Notes under the pieces: model-generated
Told to the model about the DNA's origin: nothing
Seen by the model: the letters and a program-made list of their open reading frames with translations, nothing else
Database searches by the model: none
Source: Taenia hydatigena
Lineage: Eukaryota > Platyhelminthes > Cestoda > Cyclophyllidea > Taeniidae
NCBI GenBank assembly: GCA_036345935.2
Contig: JADWOT020000008.1
Location: 6,714,156 to 6,778,155 of the forward strand
Length of the DNA: 64,000 nt
Direction: 5' to 3'
In this document: positions 51,371 through 63,891 of the stretch, piece after piece
Position numbering within the stretch: the stretch's first letter is position 1
Layout: each line of letters begins with the position of its first letter
Position numbers and translations under genes: made by a program

Positions 51371-51792
51371 ATGTGGCCTTTCTCCTCTTCATCATCGTAA
51401 TCTTGTTAAATTGACTTGATGGTTTAGGTCTCCTGAAATTGCTGCTTATGTACAAAAGGAGATACAATCTGCTCATGTTGTGCTATTTATTAAAAGTTAT
51501 TGTCCTTATTGTGTCAAGGCGATTGATATCTTGCAATCCTATATAGGACGTTCATTTGAATCCAGTGATTTGCATGTTGTTGATATTGGAAAGCGTGCTG
51601 ATTGTGCTAAGGTTCAGGATTATTTGGAATCCATTACAGGAGCCAGAACTGTAAGCATGTCCTGACTCATGTTTTTATTTGTCATCTTAGGTGCCTAGAA
51701 TCTTTATAAGAAAGAAATCAATCGGTGGGTGCAGTGATTTGGAAAGGCTCCATAGAAAGAAACTACTTGCCGATATTTTAGCCCAGAAGTAA
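51371..51792 (+). CDS. Dithiol glutaredoxin, single domain, 116 aa
   Basis: Thioredoxin-fold oxidoreductase using glutathione to reduce disulfides and mixed disulfides. Exons 51371-51396, 51428-51650 and 51691-51792 join in phase through introns of 31 and 40 nt. The protein starts MWPFSSSSSSPEIAAYVQ, has the dithiol active site KSYCPYCVKA, the cis-proline TVP motif (formed exactly across intron 2, GARTVPRIFI) and the C-terminal GG motif (KKSIGGCSDL). It ends ILAQK with a stop, so it is not the N-terminal part of the fused thioredoxin-glutathione reductase known in flatworms, although that enzyme carries a similar domain. The first exon is short and rests on splice sites and phase. Confidence 0.9.
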
Positions 51793-54700
51793 ATGCCATG
51801 GCCTTCGAGTAACACTATTACTTTCAACGGTTTGTATTACATTTCTCAATGCGAAGATATTTCGTTAATCGTTTTGAAATTTACCTAATTTTGTGGTTGA
51901 ATGCATTGTATTCTGTCCTTGTATATGGTAGGAGTTGGTTATTTTTCGTTTAAGCCAAAACGAAAGGAGCGTTCTAAAATTGCTCCATCTAAGCGGACAC
52001 GCAGATGCATTGGCCGCTTTCGACTGGTAGAATTACTCCGTTTATATCTGATGATTTCTGTCACATTTCCCCCTTCCGGTTTGGTATTTAGGATGTGGCT
52101 CAATAGTAATTACGGCCTTTGCTGCATTTACTAGCAGAATGCGTCATCATGGCTGAAAGACAACTAACCCCTAAACTCACTCGTTTTTCCCATTAATTGC
52201 ACCTTCGCAGATCTACCCATTTATTTCGTCATGACTATGGTTATTCATTATGCCCTAATTAAGGCGTTCTCAAGGCTACTGCGCAGTAAATTGATTTAGT
52301 GGCTCACAGGGCTAGATACTTCAGCCGACCTGTCGGTGAGCTAGGCTCGGATTACGTATTCGATATCATGGATTGCACGACAGTAGTCACCCTAGCTCCA
52401 CGCACCTCGGTGTGACAGCCTCCGACACTAAGGTTAAGTTATGCTTTTGAGGATCTTTCGAATCTTACTTTTACTCTAATTCATTTAACTTGTGACTTTG
52501 ACTTGAATGGAGTTGGTAGATTTGCAGATTTCAAAAAAGAGTTGGGCCGATCCCAAGCTATTTTACCCTGCATTGGACCTCATCCTAGATGGACAGAGAG
52601 CTGCTAATAACTTCATGATTCGTACTGCGCGGTGTCGATAATCGTCGTTTTCAAGGTGTACATTGCTGTAGCCGGTATTAGACATTTTAATAGGAAATTT
52701 TGGGTTCTCAGGCCAAGTCTGGATTGCCTTATTTTAATCCCCCTTGAAATAGAAGACCAGCGGCATAACTTCCCGAAGTAGGCCTCGTAAGGAGGTGTAC
52801 TTGTTCCTTTATTATCTTCCACGCCATTCGTCAACACATCATTGTTTTATTCAGCTTATTTTGATAATATTTTAAGTTCTTACCATTGCGAAGACTGCTT
52901 TTGGAAAGTACGAATGTGCGCTGACCGAAGTCGTGGTCGCAAGGGTGCAAAACAACTGCCTTCCTGTACTTTGGGTTCAAGGTCACTTTGGGCAGGGGAT
53001 GGTGCTTCAAATGAGGTGTGTGCTGTGGGCTCCGCATCGAGGGATTTGTATTCACACTTGGGTTTCTGCTTGCAGATTCCTGAAGACCTTAGGGTGGATT
53101 TCTAATAATTCAAGTAACCAGGCTTCATCGCTCCACAGAGGGTGGTACAAAAGGTCGATAACATTTTAACAGAAGGAATCGAGATGCCAGTGTGGTGCGT
53201 GCACTTTATTGCTGATTTACTTCCACCTACATCAGAATAAGGTCTTCCATCAGCCTCAACAGTAGGTCATGTTATTTTGTGCTTATATTGGTCAAAACAT
53301 GTCTGTAGTGGTATCCTAGATTGGTGAGAGGTGTAGGCCATTAGGAAAGGCTTGGCTTGAGGTCATCAAGTTTCTGACTCCATCACATCTAACGCAAATT
53401 TTCCCAACTTTAAGGTCGTGCTCCCACTGAGGCATTGGAAACATTAAGGCTACATAATTAAAAACCTATCGCAAAGGTCTATTTAACTCTTTATATTTCT
53501 GATTTTTCTGTACAAAAATGTGGTTCAGGTTTCGCTATGTTATCTTAGGCCCCCTGAAGTGTTTAACACTATGCTAGTGCGCTGTAAATACGTATTTGAA
53601 AAGTCTGGTGTGACAGTATACACAGTATTCACTTCACGAAAGCACTTGTAGATTTGAAACCACGCCTAATGCTTGAAGCGACAGAAGAAAGTTCATTCGG
53701 CGAGTCGAATTTACAATGAATAGCTCGGTGGTTCCAAACAAGGATGAACGCAACGCCCCTTTTGCCTATTCTTGCCGTCCCTAACCCGTTAAGGCTTCCG
53801 TGTGGATTACATGTCCTTCATCAAGGCATCACTAAAGGAATGCTATTCTGGTTCTGGAAACTAAGGGGGAAACGGGATCTTGGTGGGATGAAATGGAAAG
53901 GGAAGGCTCGCAGAGTACCTCGGTGCTGAATGTCGGGAAGGAGGGGGGGAGGAGGAGGGACTCCTTTGAACATCGCGTCACTCTCCTTCGAGTGGGTGAA
54001 AGCTGGCTTCTGGCTTTATTTCGCTCATTGATTCCGCGACGCATCACCGCCCTTGTCCAAAATGAAAACTCTGAAGGGTTTTGATCCTCTGCATGATCAT
54101 TCTAAATTTGGCCAAAGATTGTGCTGAGCTACTGAAGGGAATTTATCTCATTTGTCATAAATGTGCCAATGGTAAACATTCAATTCTTCCAGGACTTCTC
54201 ACCAGTGAGCCGTTATCCGGACACGGAGTCGAAATGTACTAAGTTAATTATCAATTCATGCCCAGGTGAATTTACTAATCATGCTCTTCGTGCCTTTCAA
54301 AATGGGTTTTGATCTTTAAAAGTGGCAGCAAAGGGGGTTGACAGCTTTTGTGTCCCCAGTTGTCCCCATGGAAGAATGTCTATCCACGTCAAATAACTCC
54401 CCCCACACAAAAACGTATTTTATTGAGGTTTAAATTCACTTTTCACTCAGAAGGAATTTGTTAAAACTGCCATTTTCGAAATGAATGATAGTCGAACCGT
54501 GAACGTGGACTTGGAAGCTGGGATGCAGCCACGAGTTGTTAACTAAGAGTAATGCTTTATTGCCTGTGATACACATTCCTGACTTAAGGAAAGCAATAAG
54601 GCAGTTAAGGGAGCTAAAACTGATTTTTGAAAGAGTCCGGTTCTAGTGTAGTGCTCTCAGACTTCTCTGAAGACAAAAGTGGACATGATACTCGGAAAGG

Positions 54701-55072
54701 CGTACAAAGAGGTCTCAGAGGTCAGGCAACCCGGTGGAGATGCATTGGCGGCGCTCTCTAGCTGCTCGTCAAACAAACAATCGAAGTTCTACACTAATTT
54801 ACCCCAAAAAGCGTTTATTATGAACCAGTTACTAGGTTGTCTCGCCAAAAGAATAAGATGTCTTGCTCCAACTTACTCCATCGACTTCCACCTAGGTTAT
54901 CAAAGTACAAAGCAGTGGAGTGAACGTTCACTCAGATGAAGCAGTTCTCCCACCGGTTCACACGAGACCTTGCCACTACACTTTAGCTCTTTTCTATTGA
55001 AACTAAGTCATACATCCTTTAACAGCCTTAAAAAGGTCAAATAGGGGAACGGGGAGCTGGGATGAGTTCGTG
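51793..55072. other. Intergenic, no supported gene
   Basis: Open frames (for example 52842-53105 plus, 53055-52831 minus, 54679-54939 plus) overlap on opposite strands or lack splice context and family resemblance. The stretch 52290-52440 has the base composition of an old repeat but I found no second copy in the window. Confidence 0.45.
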
Positions 55073-57917
55073 TCAGACATCCACATCTTCTTGAGCATAT
55101 GTCTCCCGGCGGTTGAATTTTGCGGAGCAAAGGTAGTATCGGGTTCGCTTGAGTGAGGCAAAAGGACAAATCACTAGCTCGTAGAAGGCACACGCCACCA
55201 CGGTTCCCAGTATTGGACCGACAACGTAAATCTAAAAAAAAGGCAGGCTTCAGCAATACCACTTGGGCACTCGATTACCGCAGTGCCATCTATTTTAAGT
55301 GAATTCTTATCTATTTAATTGGTTAGCCTCGAGCCCATCTCAAGCAATCTACGCATGGGGCATGATTTGAAGAAACCGGTAGCCAGCCCTAATTTATTTT
55401 CCTTGAGATGTCTTGCGGGATGATAGTGGTGACAGGGCACCTCCCACAGCAGATGGCATCCATGCTTGTGGACTCGAGAGCACCACTGCATGCAGGCTGA
55501 TCAAAAAGTGCCTGGGCTAACTTTAAAGGCTCCACAGCAAGAGATAGTACCTTAGTCAATGAGGAATATGCTCGTTTTATGGAAAAATTGGCACACTGAC
55601 TTGGCTCTACTTACCAAGCTTTGGATGGACCGATGGAGTAGGCAGGTACATGACCGACTAAGGTGGGAGTATTTGGGGCTACGAAACTTATTTTGTCATC
55701 AGAGCTTCCAATATTTAAGCCTTTCCATTAGGTAACCCTACAACCCGCCTTCAACAGCGGCTTGAAAGTCACCTCTTCATGAATACAAGTTTTGTGTATT
55801 TCTCGGTACTAATATTAGGACTAATGAGGTTGAATCACTCACCCATTGTCGGTCGAAGTTGTTCTGGATGATAGCCGCAGCTAGGCTTCTAGTGGGATTC
55901 ATACTGGCCCCGGACACAGGCAACTAAGGCATACAAAATCAAAGCATTAGTGGTGATACGAGCCAGAGGAATTTTGTCAAAGGCACTTTAAGCCACTTCC
56001 AGTTTACGTGTTCCACTCCATTCAACAAGCATCGCCTATGTTCACGAACTTTAGATTGCTCTTTTGAGATATTATAATGAAATATGGTTAAGTGGCAAAA
56101 AAAACGTTTTTGTAGGGCCTCTGGCTGTACACTTTTTGCTTCACAAAGCATCTGGGGGAATATGGACTTCACAAGGCGAGTCATTTGAGAAACTGGATTT
56201 GACATCAGTAGAGTGTGGACTTTAAGTAAGAACTTAGTCTATGAAGTTGTGAATGACAGAAAAAAACGTCTATTTGCAAAGTCACTTCCAGTACTGCTTT
56301 GTTGATCGACTGGCACAGTAAATTTGAAGGATGCTCCATTTGACGTACGTCAAATAATCCAGAAAATTTAAGACGTTGGTCGAAATTCAAAGACAAAATA
56401 AATGAATTGGAGTTTGTGCTTGTATTTTGGTTCTGCCACAGGGAAACCCCTTAGACATACCATAAGATAACCAGTACTTAAATGGCACTTCAGCGTATCA
56501 ATCAAAAAAATACCCGGATGGAGCATAAATGGTGGCAGTAACTTATGAATTAATGTTGATTCTCTAAACGGAATAGATGGATTATCGCGAATAGTTAAGT
56601 CTTACCGTGAGCACCACATTGACTGTGAGGGCCAACATGACAGCGAGGGGAAAGGGAGCGCCTTTCTCCGGTCTCCACTCTTTAGCACGCAACTCGTCCA
56701 AAGAGGCCAAGATGACTATGAGGAGGATGAAGGTGGACACAGCCTCTGTAAAAGTTGCTACGAGAGAGCTAACTCCATTCCCAGGAAGTGTCATCCCGTA
56801 GATGCCCGGCGCCTGGTCCTTGAAAGGCGAGATGGCCCACGCAATCCCCATGGCAGTCAAGGTGCCCACGAAGTCGGCCACCAAGTAGACAAGAGCAAGG
56901 AGTGGTGCTATACGACGGGTGAGAACGACTGCTAGGGTGACCATAGGATTGATTTGGGCCCCACTGGTGGTGAAGGCGCACCAGATGGCGAGGTAAACCG
57001 ACGCACCCGCTAGGAAACCCGCCACCAGTGTGAGATTGGGTGTGGAGATGTCGACGAGGAAGCAGAAAAAGTGTGCCAAACCGGAGGCTAGCATTTCGGA
57101 AAAGAAGATCTGGCAGATCCTCCAAATGCCTTCCCAGGTTGGCTTCTTCATAAATCTGTTGAAATTAATTCATGCAGCTAATAGTTAGCTCTTTTCACGA
57201 CAGACTGTTATGGGTTATAACGAATTTTGTGCTGGTCAAAAATGAAAAAGAGGTGGTCATCTTAAATTTATGTTGATGATTTAGACTTAGGCACGATCTA
57301 GTGCAATCGCAGTTGCCAAGTTGCCCCTGTGTGACTCCAGAGGTGAGCAGATAGATTCGGCACAATAAACGCACACGTCATGGCTACAAACTACACCTGA
57401 ATTGAAATGGATAGTTAATCGGTCAACCTCCCAAAATTTCAAAGACCTCGTACATAAGGCACCGAACTATCTCCTTACCTCTCACAGGCAGAACTGCAAG
57501 CTATGCTGTCCTTCTGTCAATCAACCTGTCATATTTTAAAACCGGGAATCAAAAAGGCATCGCATTCCCAAAGTACAGAGCGCAGACCTCTGTCTATTCA
57601 TTAAGCTGCAAGCAAGAGGCCAAGTTAAAGTGTTTTGTGCCTAAATGTAGTATGAGCGGAGAGGTAAGGCAAGAACCTATCGCCTAATTGCATGCCTAAA
57701 TGCCAGTAGGCCTTTTGTGGATCAAAAATATGGCAATGTGATGAAGAATAGTTATGAGTAGAGCCATGGGAAGCGATAGGACGCACTCACCGATCGTATT
57801 GATGGATTAATGCTTTCCCGAAATCTGACACCGTTAAATACAGCCCTGATTGACCAATCGGCGTAGAGGTGATCACTTCGTGGCCTGCACGTTCAACCCG
57901 TAGGATTTCACGCACGG
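55073..57917 (-). CDS. Aquaporin (MIP family) with altered NPA boxes
   Basis: Six-helix water/solute channel. Exons 57917-57791, 57155-56606, 55923-55843 and 55231-55073 join in phase. From the ATG at 57151 the protein is 261 aa: TM1 (IFFSEMLASGLAHFFCFLVD), TM2 (LVAGFLAGASVYLAIWC), loop B, TM3 (LLALVYLVADFVGTLTAMG), TM4 (TFTEAVSTFILLIVILASL), TM5 (LAVMLALTVNVVLT), loop E, TM6 (IYVVGPILGTVVACAFYELV), and an acidic tail ending EDVDV. The two pore boxes are NPM (SGAQINPMVTL) and NPT (SGASMNPTRS) rather than NPA; the arginine after the second box is kept. An upstream exon (VITSTPIGQSGLYLTVSDFG) splices in frame before that ATG and would extend the N-terminus by at least 40 residues; its own 5' partner was not found. 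Solute preference cannot be told from sequence alone. Confidence 0.9.
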
Positions 57918-60900
57918 CTAAGAGGAGGCATAAATAGCTTCATTTTTTGGTGCAAATTACTTACCAGCATAAAATTAAGTGTGGCTGTGTTTAACTGAGG
58001 ATTTGAGTAAAAATAGTTGAATTCTGAATCAACCTGTAGCATGCAATACGCCACCTCATTAACGGGGAGCTGAAAAGGCCGTTTTTTATTTATTTATACA
58101 AATTTATGCTAGACCTGGCTTTCTTGTTGTCAAACGTGCTTAAGAATCTTTTCTACTAAAGGCTCCTGTTTGGGCCAACAAGGTATTAACAAGAGCGATA
58201 GTGGGAAGGTGAGTAGCGTGGCTGAAGTCGGGAGTGGCCATGCACAACGGTTCGAGATTAACACGACCTCCGGAGACAGTGGTATCAATTCAGATCAGTC
58301 GCAAAGGAGGTAGCCTTCATCGAGGCAGCATCCTACATTAGAAGTTTTATTCCTACCAGGGCACATCCCAACTCTGGACCGACCTGGAAGATTGGTGTGC
58401 ATGGACACAGCGAACATTTGTCTTTTCTAAATGTACAAATTGTGAAACTAATTGGAAATTATCGCACCTAATTTTATTGTCAAAGATGTGATGGCAATAA
58501 ATATGTTGCTGGATTGACGAGCTCTTGCCTTATGCCTTCGGTTTGGCACTCACTGCTTATATTTCAGGACCCTCCCCAAATTGAGGGATTCGATGGATCC
58601 CACTGAGACTAATGCGGGTGCTGTGACCATGACCCACCAAAACGGTTCAAGGTTAACCCAGTCCTTTATCTCCATCACTATGATCATACTAGTGTTTAAT
58701 TGGATTGATAGCTAAACGTAAATTTGGCTTTAAAAAGCCAAATGAACCGAGGATAGGGAGGATTCCCTACAATCTGCGACAAAATCGAGGATCAATTTGC
58801 CATCCGCCAGTGATAAACTTGTGTAGTTACCTCATTTTTTTCAAGCTCACTCAACGGTTCAACTGCTTACGGGAACATAAAGCATTTAAAATTAGTTTGC
58901 ACAGATTTGCCCCAGGGAAGATTTGGTTTCAGCCCCGAAAACTGTCTTCTGGAAATGAAAACGCTATAAGGCGAAGATAGCCTGTAGAAAGGGAATCACT
59001 CTCTTCCACTAAAGGTTGTAAATGTTGGCAAAATTAAGATCCGATCATGCACATGCACAAATTGCCGATTGCAGAAATCTACTGCGTCTTCAACTTTTAG
59101 AACCTGAGCTGCTGTTATGATGGGTTTTAACGACTGTTTTATGTCCCATGATGCTAACAAGACAAAGTAATCAGTAGAGAATGGGATAAAAACAATCGCC
59201 AATGATTGCACAAATTCCTGAAAACTTCGTTCCACCTACGCATCAATTCAAGAGAAACTTTTTTTTTGCTGTATGACAGTCTGAAGGCAGGTAATGGCCC
59301 ATTGCAGATGTTGCAGGTCTGCTTCATCAGTCCTTCCCCCTCTCCCCCCCCTCGTGGGTGGACGTCTGGAGGGTGGGTTCGACTTTGAAAGGCGTGACAA
59401 GTCAATGTGGTGAACATAACTATCCAGCTCAAAATTAGTAATTGAAATAACGTTTTAGACTTTTGGAAATCCTCCTAAATCCAACCGAATTATGTGGACA
59501 TTTTAGACTGTCGGGATGGTTATCTTGGCCTATAGAACACTGCTGACCAGATCCCAATCACCATTTCAATTGTTTAGAGAGGGTAAATCTAATGAAATCA
59601 CTTTTTCCATGCCGTGTGTGTGTGTGTGTGCGGCTTGGCCTTGAGTTGTGCACTTTGCATGCATCCCCTTCGCCCTCAAGTCGTGACCTGAAGATGGAGG
59701 GGAATAAACATTTAGCCTGATGGCGATTCAATGCCTCCTCTCCCCTCTCTCCACATTGACTTGTGTTGGTAACAATTCCTCTCAAAATATACCCCTTCAT
59801 TTATTTATGTTAGGTGTACTTAAGGCGCCCTAAAAGGTTTTGTGGTTGATGGCTGCTGTGTGTTTAATTCATAGCACTTTGTAAACAGTGCAGTGAAAAT
59901 AACATTGTAGTTTCCCACGTGATTAGAGGAGGCCCGATCGTACCATAAAAGGGTTTTCGACACAAATCTTGAATACACAAAGGTTACAAGACTAGGTCCG
60001 AGTTTGCTTGATTTACGCCTCAGCTGGGAGAGAGGTAGATCAAACATGAATTTTGAAAGACGCCTTTAATGTTCACCTTCCAATGAGCAGTGCTGACAGC
60101 AGGTTAGAGATCAAAAGGGCAATTCAATGGTGAGAAGCAAGTTGATCTGTGTGCGTCATGACCCACTTGGTTTCGGCTCACTAGCTATTCTTCCCAGAAC
60201 GTCATGGAAACGGGATCTGGATGAAGGTGCTTTTACTTCACCTCTTTTAAGGCGGATTTTTAGTGAAAGGTGCCTATTTTAAAGCACTTTTTTGACAAGC
60301 TTAATTATTTTGAATGGGGAGTCTGCTTACAAAAGCTATACCGAGATCGAATCGAATTTCGGCTGTTGAAGCAATGTCGAAACACAAAAGGAGTTACACT
60401 TGGGAATGGCAAGAACGTTTTATTTTACTTGATCATGTCTGACCAACCAAAGCACAAAAGCTGTTACTTGGGAATAAGCCAGTTGAACATGTTGAAGGTA
60501 GAGGTTTATGATGTGCCTTTGCCAAATGGGTCAGTATTCTCAAGCATAAGAAATCAAAGGCAATTTTACGTTGGTCATAGTAGCAATAAATTGGTGCTTG
60601 TGACTTGACCTGCGCCAGCCAACACACCGTTAGAATTGCAACAACATTTGAGTCTTAATAGAAAAGTGCAGGTGTTGAACTAGAGGAGTGAAGCCAGTAA
60701 AGAAAGATGAGCCAGGACGGTATCCGCCTCGAGAGGAGCTGGGATCGTCAGTCGCCGAGCAGATGACAGCAGAATTCCCCCCGAGAACAGCAAGAGGATA
60801 GTTTGCCACGGGGGAGAGGAGGAAAGCGCAAACAATGACCGTCTCGATTGGTGGGCCAACAGAGTAAAATGTTACCCGTTACGGCATGAGGACCCAGACT

Positions 60901-62483
60901 CAAGGCGAGGTTTACCTCCCATCACCCCCCTCCCCGGGCACCCTAATTACCCTGTCAGGTCGCGACACGTTGATCAGGTCGAGCCCAATTTCTGAGGTCA
61001 GTCTAACACTAACTCTTCTGCTTTTTAAGTATCAGATCAGTTAATTGTGGGTTAAAATAGTATGAGTGTAGAAGATGCATTTTCTGGACGATTACACGGC
61101 CTTACTTTAATGCATTGTGAATGGAATGGACCAAATTAACACAAACCTTAACCTTTTTTACCATTAAATGAACCTGAAATTAACTCCGTGCTTTATAAAA
61201 AGCATGGATTTCTGGTTGCTAACCGTACCGAATTATATCCTTCAACATACGATGGTGTCGTGGATCCGATCGCGGGTTCACTCTCCTCTCACGCCTGGTA
61301 CATTTAAGCCACTGCCTTATCTATTTTTGTGAACGAAAAGAAAGGAAAGTGCATGACGATGAATTCCGGTATTCCTTCCTTATGTCATTTCCTGCACTGC
61401 CCGGATGTCCATCCATTGCCCTTTTTAATAATGTTTTGTCCTTTTCGATTAAGGACTGGACGATATAGTTGGAGTTGGAGACACTGTTTTGCATGCGCTT
61501 TGCCGTCGTTTGGCGGAAGTTAGTGAAACCCGATTAAACGCTGGGAGGACATGACCATTTACCCAACTTTATCGCCTTTACAGAACCCCATGTTTACGGA
61601 TATTACTTTGTCTCTGCTTTTGAAGTAGTTAAATATCAACAGTTTATTCGATAATCGAAATGTTAGACAAACTAAAGTGTTTACCGTCAAACAAAAGCGG
61701 ATGTAAATTAAAGCTGGTCGGAATTATCGCCACCACGGTGCTTCTGAAGGAGTTTCCGATGCCTCTCACAGTCGACAACTAAGGGAAAGAGGAGGATCTA
61801 GGAGCGAGTCTAATAAACCTCCTTTTCCAGCCGTCCATTCGTTACTTCGGTAAAATCTACATTCAAAGTACAACGCGTAAGTGGTGTGAGCCTCGGAGAG
61901 GAGGATAACAAGTTGCCTCGACATTATTGACCTATTCTTCCCCTATTTGGAGGGATTTGAGTGCTCAAGAAGGTAGTACTACATGATCCAAAGGTGGTAA
62001 AATCGCGTCCACACATTTCTAGTCCCACCTTTGGATGAATAAGGCAAAGCGTTATTTAAGAAGTTCCCTTCAGCGTGCATTGGATTGGAGGTCCCGTGAG
62101 GTACACGCACTAATATGATTCAAATGGCTACTGCGAACTGTTTTTTTTTCTGATTTGAAGCGGTGCACCTAGAAACAGCTATGTTAAAGTGCAGTAGAGA
62201 GCCCTTCCATTGGAGTTGTAGGACCCTGAACTCCAACTTCAAGCAACACCCGTGGTAATTCCAGTTGTCAGTGTCCTTGCTACCGCCTAATATCTACCTA
62301 ATGAAATGTCCATTTGCAGATATTTAAACAGTTCATGTTTTCCCATTAAATGAATGCAGATACATCATCCAATTAATTGGAATTGGTCCCGACAGTTTCA
62401 GCAAACTTGACCTGAACATCCGACCTTCAAGCGAAGGTGGAGCCCAGAGAAAAAGGGGGTACCTCACTCCAGTGGCTAAGATG
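57918..62483. other. Intergenic, no supported gene
   Basis: No exon accepted. Includes a (GT)n microsatellite at about 59613-59630 and two loosely similar stretches near 58220-58300 and 58600-58680 that may be old repeat fragments. An undetected first exon of the aquaporin gene should lie somewhere upstream of 57917, possibly here. A plus-strand open frame at 60270-60608 is the longest but has no recognised family. Confidence 0.4.
59613..59630. repeat. (GT)n microsatellite
   Basis: Short uninterrupted GT dinucleotide run seen directly. Confidence 0.9.
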
Positions 62484-62789
62484 CTAAGGCAAGGTCGGCT
62501 GTACGTAGGATGGAAGCATTGACCTTAGACGACCCGTGGTTCCAGTTACTAGGGTAACCACTAGGTTGATCTGCGCACCGCTGCACCAGATAGAGAGGTA
62601 AACAGAAGCGCCGGCAACGGAACTGATCGTCGAAATGAAAAAGTGTCTGTTTGCTATGGCGGTCAATGCTTCGGCCGAAAAGGCTATCAGAGGGAAGGGG
62701 GGACGGGTGATGGACAGGTGACTCCCTGCCAAGGAAGTGAGTCCCCACTTGTGTGTAGAAGACCAAAGGTAAATGTGCGGATAAGGCAT
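62484..62789 (-). pseudogene. Aquaporin fragment, degraded tandem copy
   Basis: Minus-strand frame whose codons 37-80 (62681-62550) resemble TM1-loop B of the intact aquaporin 5.4 kb away on the same strand: SVAGASVYLSIWCSGAQINL versus FLAGASVYLAIWCAFTTSGAQINP. Four residues (AFTT region) are missing and the NPM box reads NLV. Outside this stretch similarity fades and no TM3-TM6 sequence follows before the stop. No matching splice structure was found. This is most simply a decayed duplicate of the aquaporin gene. Confidence 0.75.
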
Positions 62790-63152
62790 TTCGATTCAGT
62801 GACACAAATTAAGCTGGAAAGAAACCGAACTTCATTCGTGCCCCTTAGTGCTCCTCTCCCCTCACTACGGCGACCCTTTCAGGTTTGAGGAGGAAGTTTT
62901 CAAAGGGTGTCTTGACTTTAGCTCATATTACCCATTTAGTTCACTTAGTTCAGCCCATACCAGCTGTTCAACCAATCTTTCGAAAGTCCCATGCGTTTGT
63001 AGCTAAGCCGCTTCCTAGTAGCCTCTTTAAAGGAAACTCAAGCACTACACTGCGATGTAACGCACTTCCAATTCTCAGCTTGGTGTTGCCTGTGGTGTGA
63101 AAGGCGAGACTCCCTAGTGAAATCTCGACTGTGTTCAATGAAGTTTGGTGGA

Positions 63153-63326
63153 TCAAACCCCTAGCTTAATCGGATCCGAGTCAACTCGTCTGCTCCAAAA
63201 TCTGCTGGTGTATTCCTCGCCATTCACTCTGGAAAATTGTAGGTGGACGTTTTGATAAATGACACCTTGTGGAGTCGAGGTAACAGTTGCACGCTTGCCT
63301 ACACCGAAGGCATTCGGATTCACCAT
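63153..63326 (-). pseudogene. Possible N-terminal exon of the aquaporin duplicate
   Basis: A 57-codon minus-strand frame begins with ATG right after an acceptor-like gcctacag and contains GKRATVTSTPQGVIYQN. This faintly resembles the intact gene's upstream exon (GHEVITSTPIGQSGLY) and sits in the corresponding position upstream of the aquaporin fragment. Similarity is weak, so the link rests mainly on order and spacing. Confidence 0.3.
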
Positions 63327-63562
63327 CTGTAGGCAAATGCTATTCCTCCCTTCCCACTGTCGCGAAAGTACTTCTTATTTCATGCTTTGAGTCAATCAGC
63401 CATTCTGCACAGTTTTGTAAAGTATTACGTCCTCAAATCCCAGTTATACGTAGGATTTTAAGTTTCAGTGCCGATGTACTACACACACTGGTACAAAGCA
63501 GGTTCTCGTAACGACCGGTTCAACTTCTCGTGATTGGACATTTCCACAAACTGTTAATCAAG

Positions 63563-63830
63563 ATGGCGAGTGACAATAGTAGCACGTGGTTGCAGAGTTT
63601 CTTGCACATGAAGTGCCAAAACCTATCCATCATGAACACTTCAAGCACAGTTCGTGTGGCGCTAGAGCGTCCGACTGAAGTAAGGCAGGTGACCGGTGCG
63701 AACATTTGAACGATAGTTGTACACGTCATTGATCATCACGGCTTTGGTCAATCTCAACTCCAGAGCCTCGATGCTTCGAACAATCATCAAGACGGCTGGA
63801 ATGTTTGTCTCATTCTGGACGCATCAATGA
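63563..63830 (+). CDS. Possible small two-exon gene, 76 aa
   Basis: Exon 63563-63679 (MASDNSSTWLQSFLHMKCQN ... LERPTE) ends at a good donor (gtaagg). A 37-nt intron matches the short-intron class of this genome, and exon 63717-63830 (LYTSLIITALVNLNSRASML ...) continues in frame to a stop. No family recognised. The overlapping minus strand is also open here, so this is only a candidate; splice fit and intron size are the only evidence. Confidence 0.3.
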
Positions 63831-63891
63831 TCCACAGCCTGTAATGTGAAAAACTGCACGAAAGAAGGACCCTCCTCACAATTTCAAAAGG

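Noticed and set aside
51371..51792. Reading the glutaredoxin exons as the N-terminus of thioredoxin-glutathione reductase
   Set aside because: The last exon ends in a stop after ILAQK and no reductase sequence follows in the window.
60270..60608. 112-codon plus-strand open frame
   Set aside because: No family resemblance, no splice context, and isolated in a long gene-free region.
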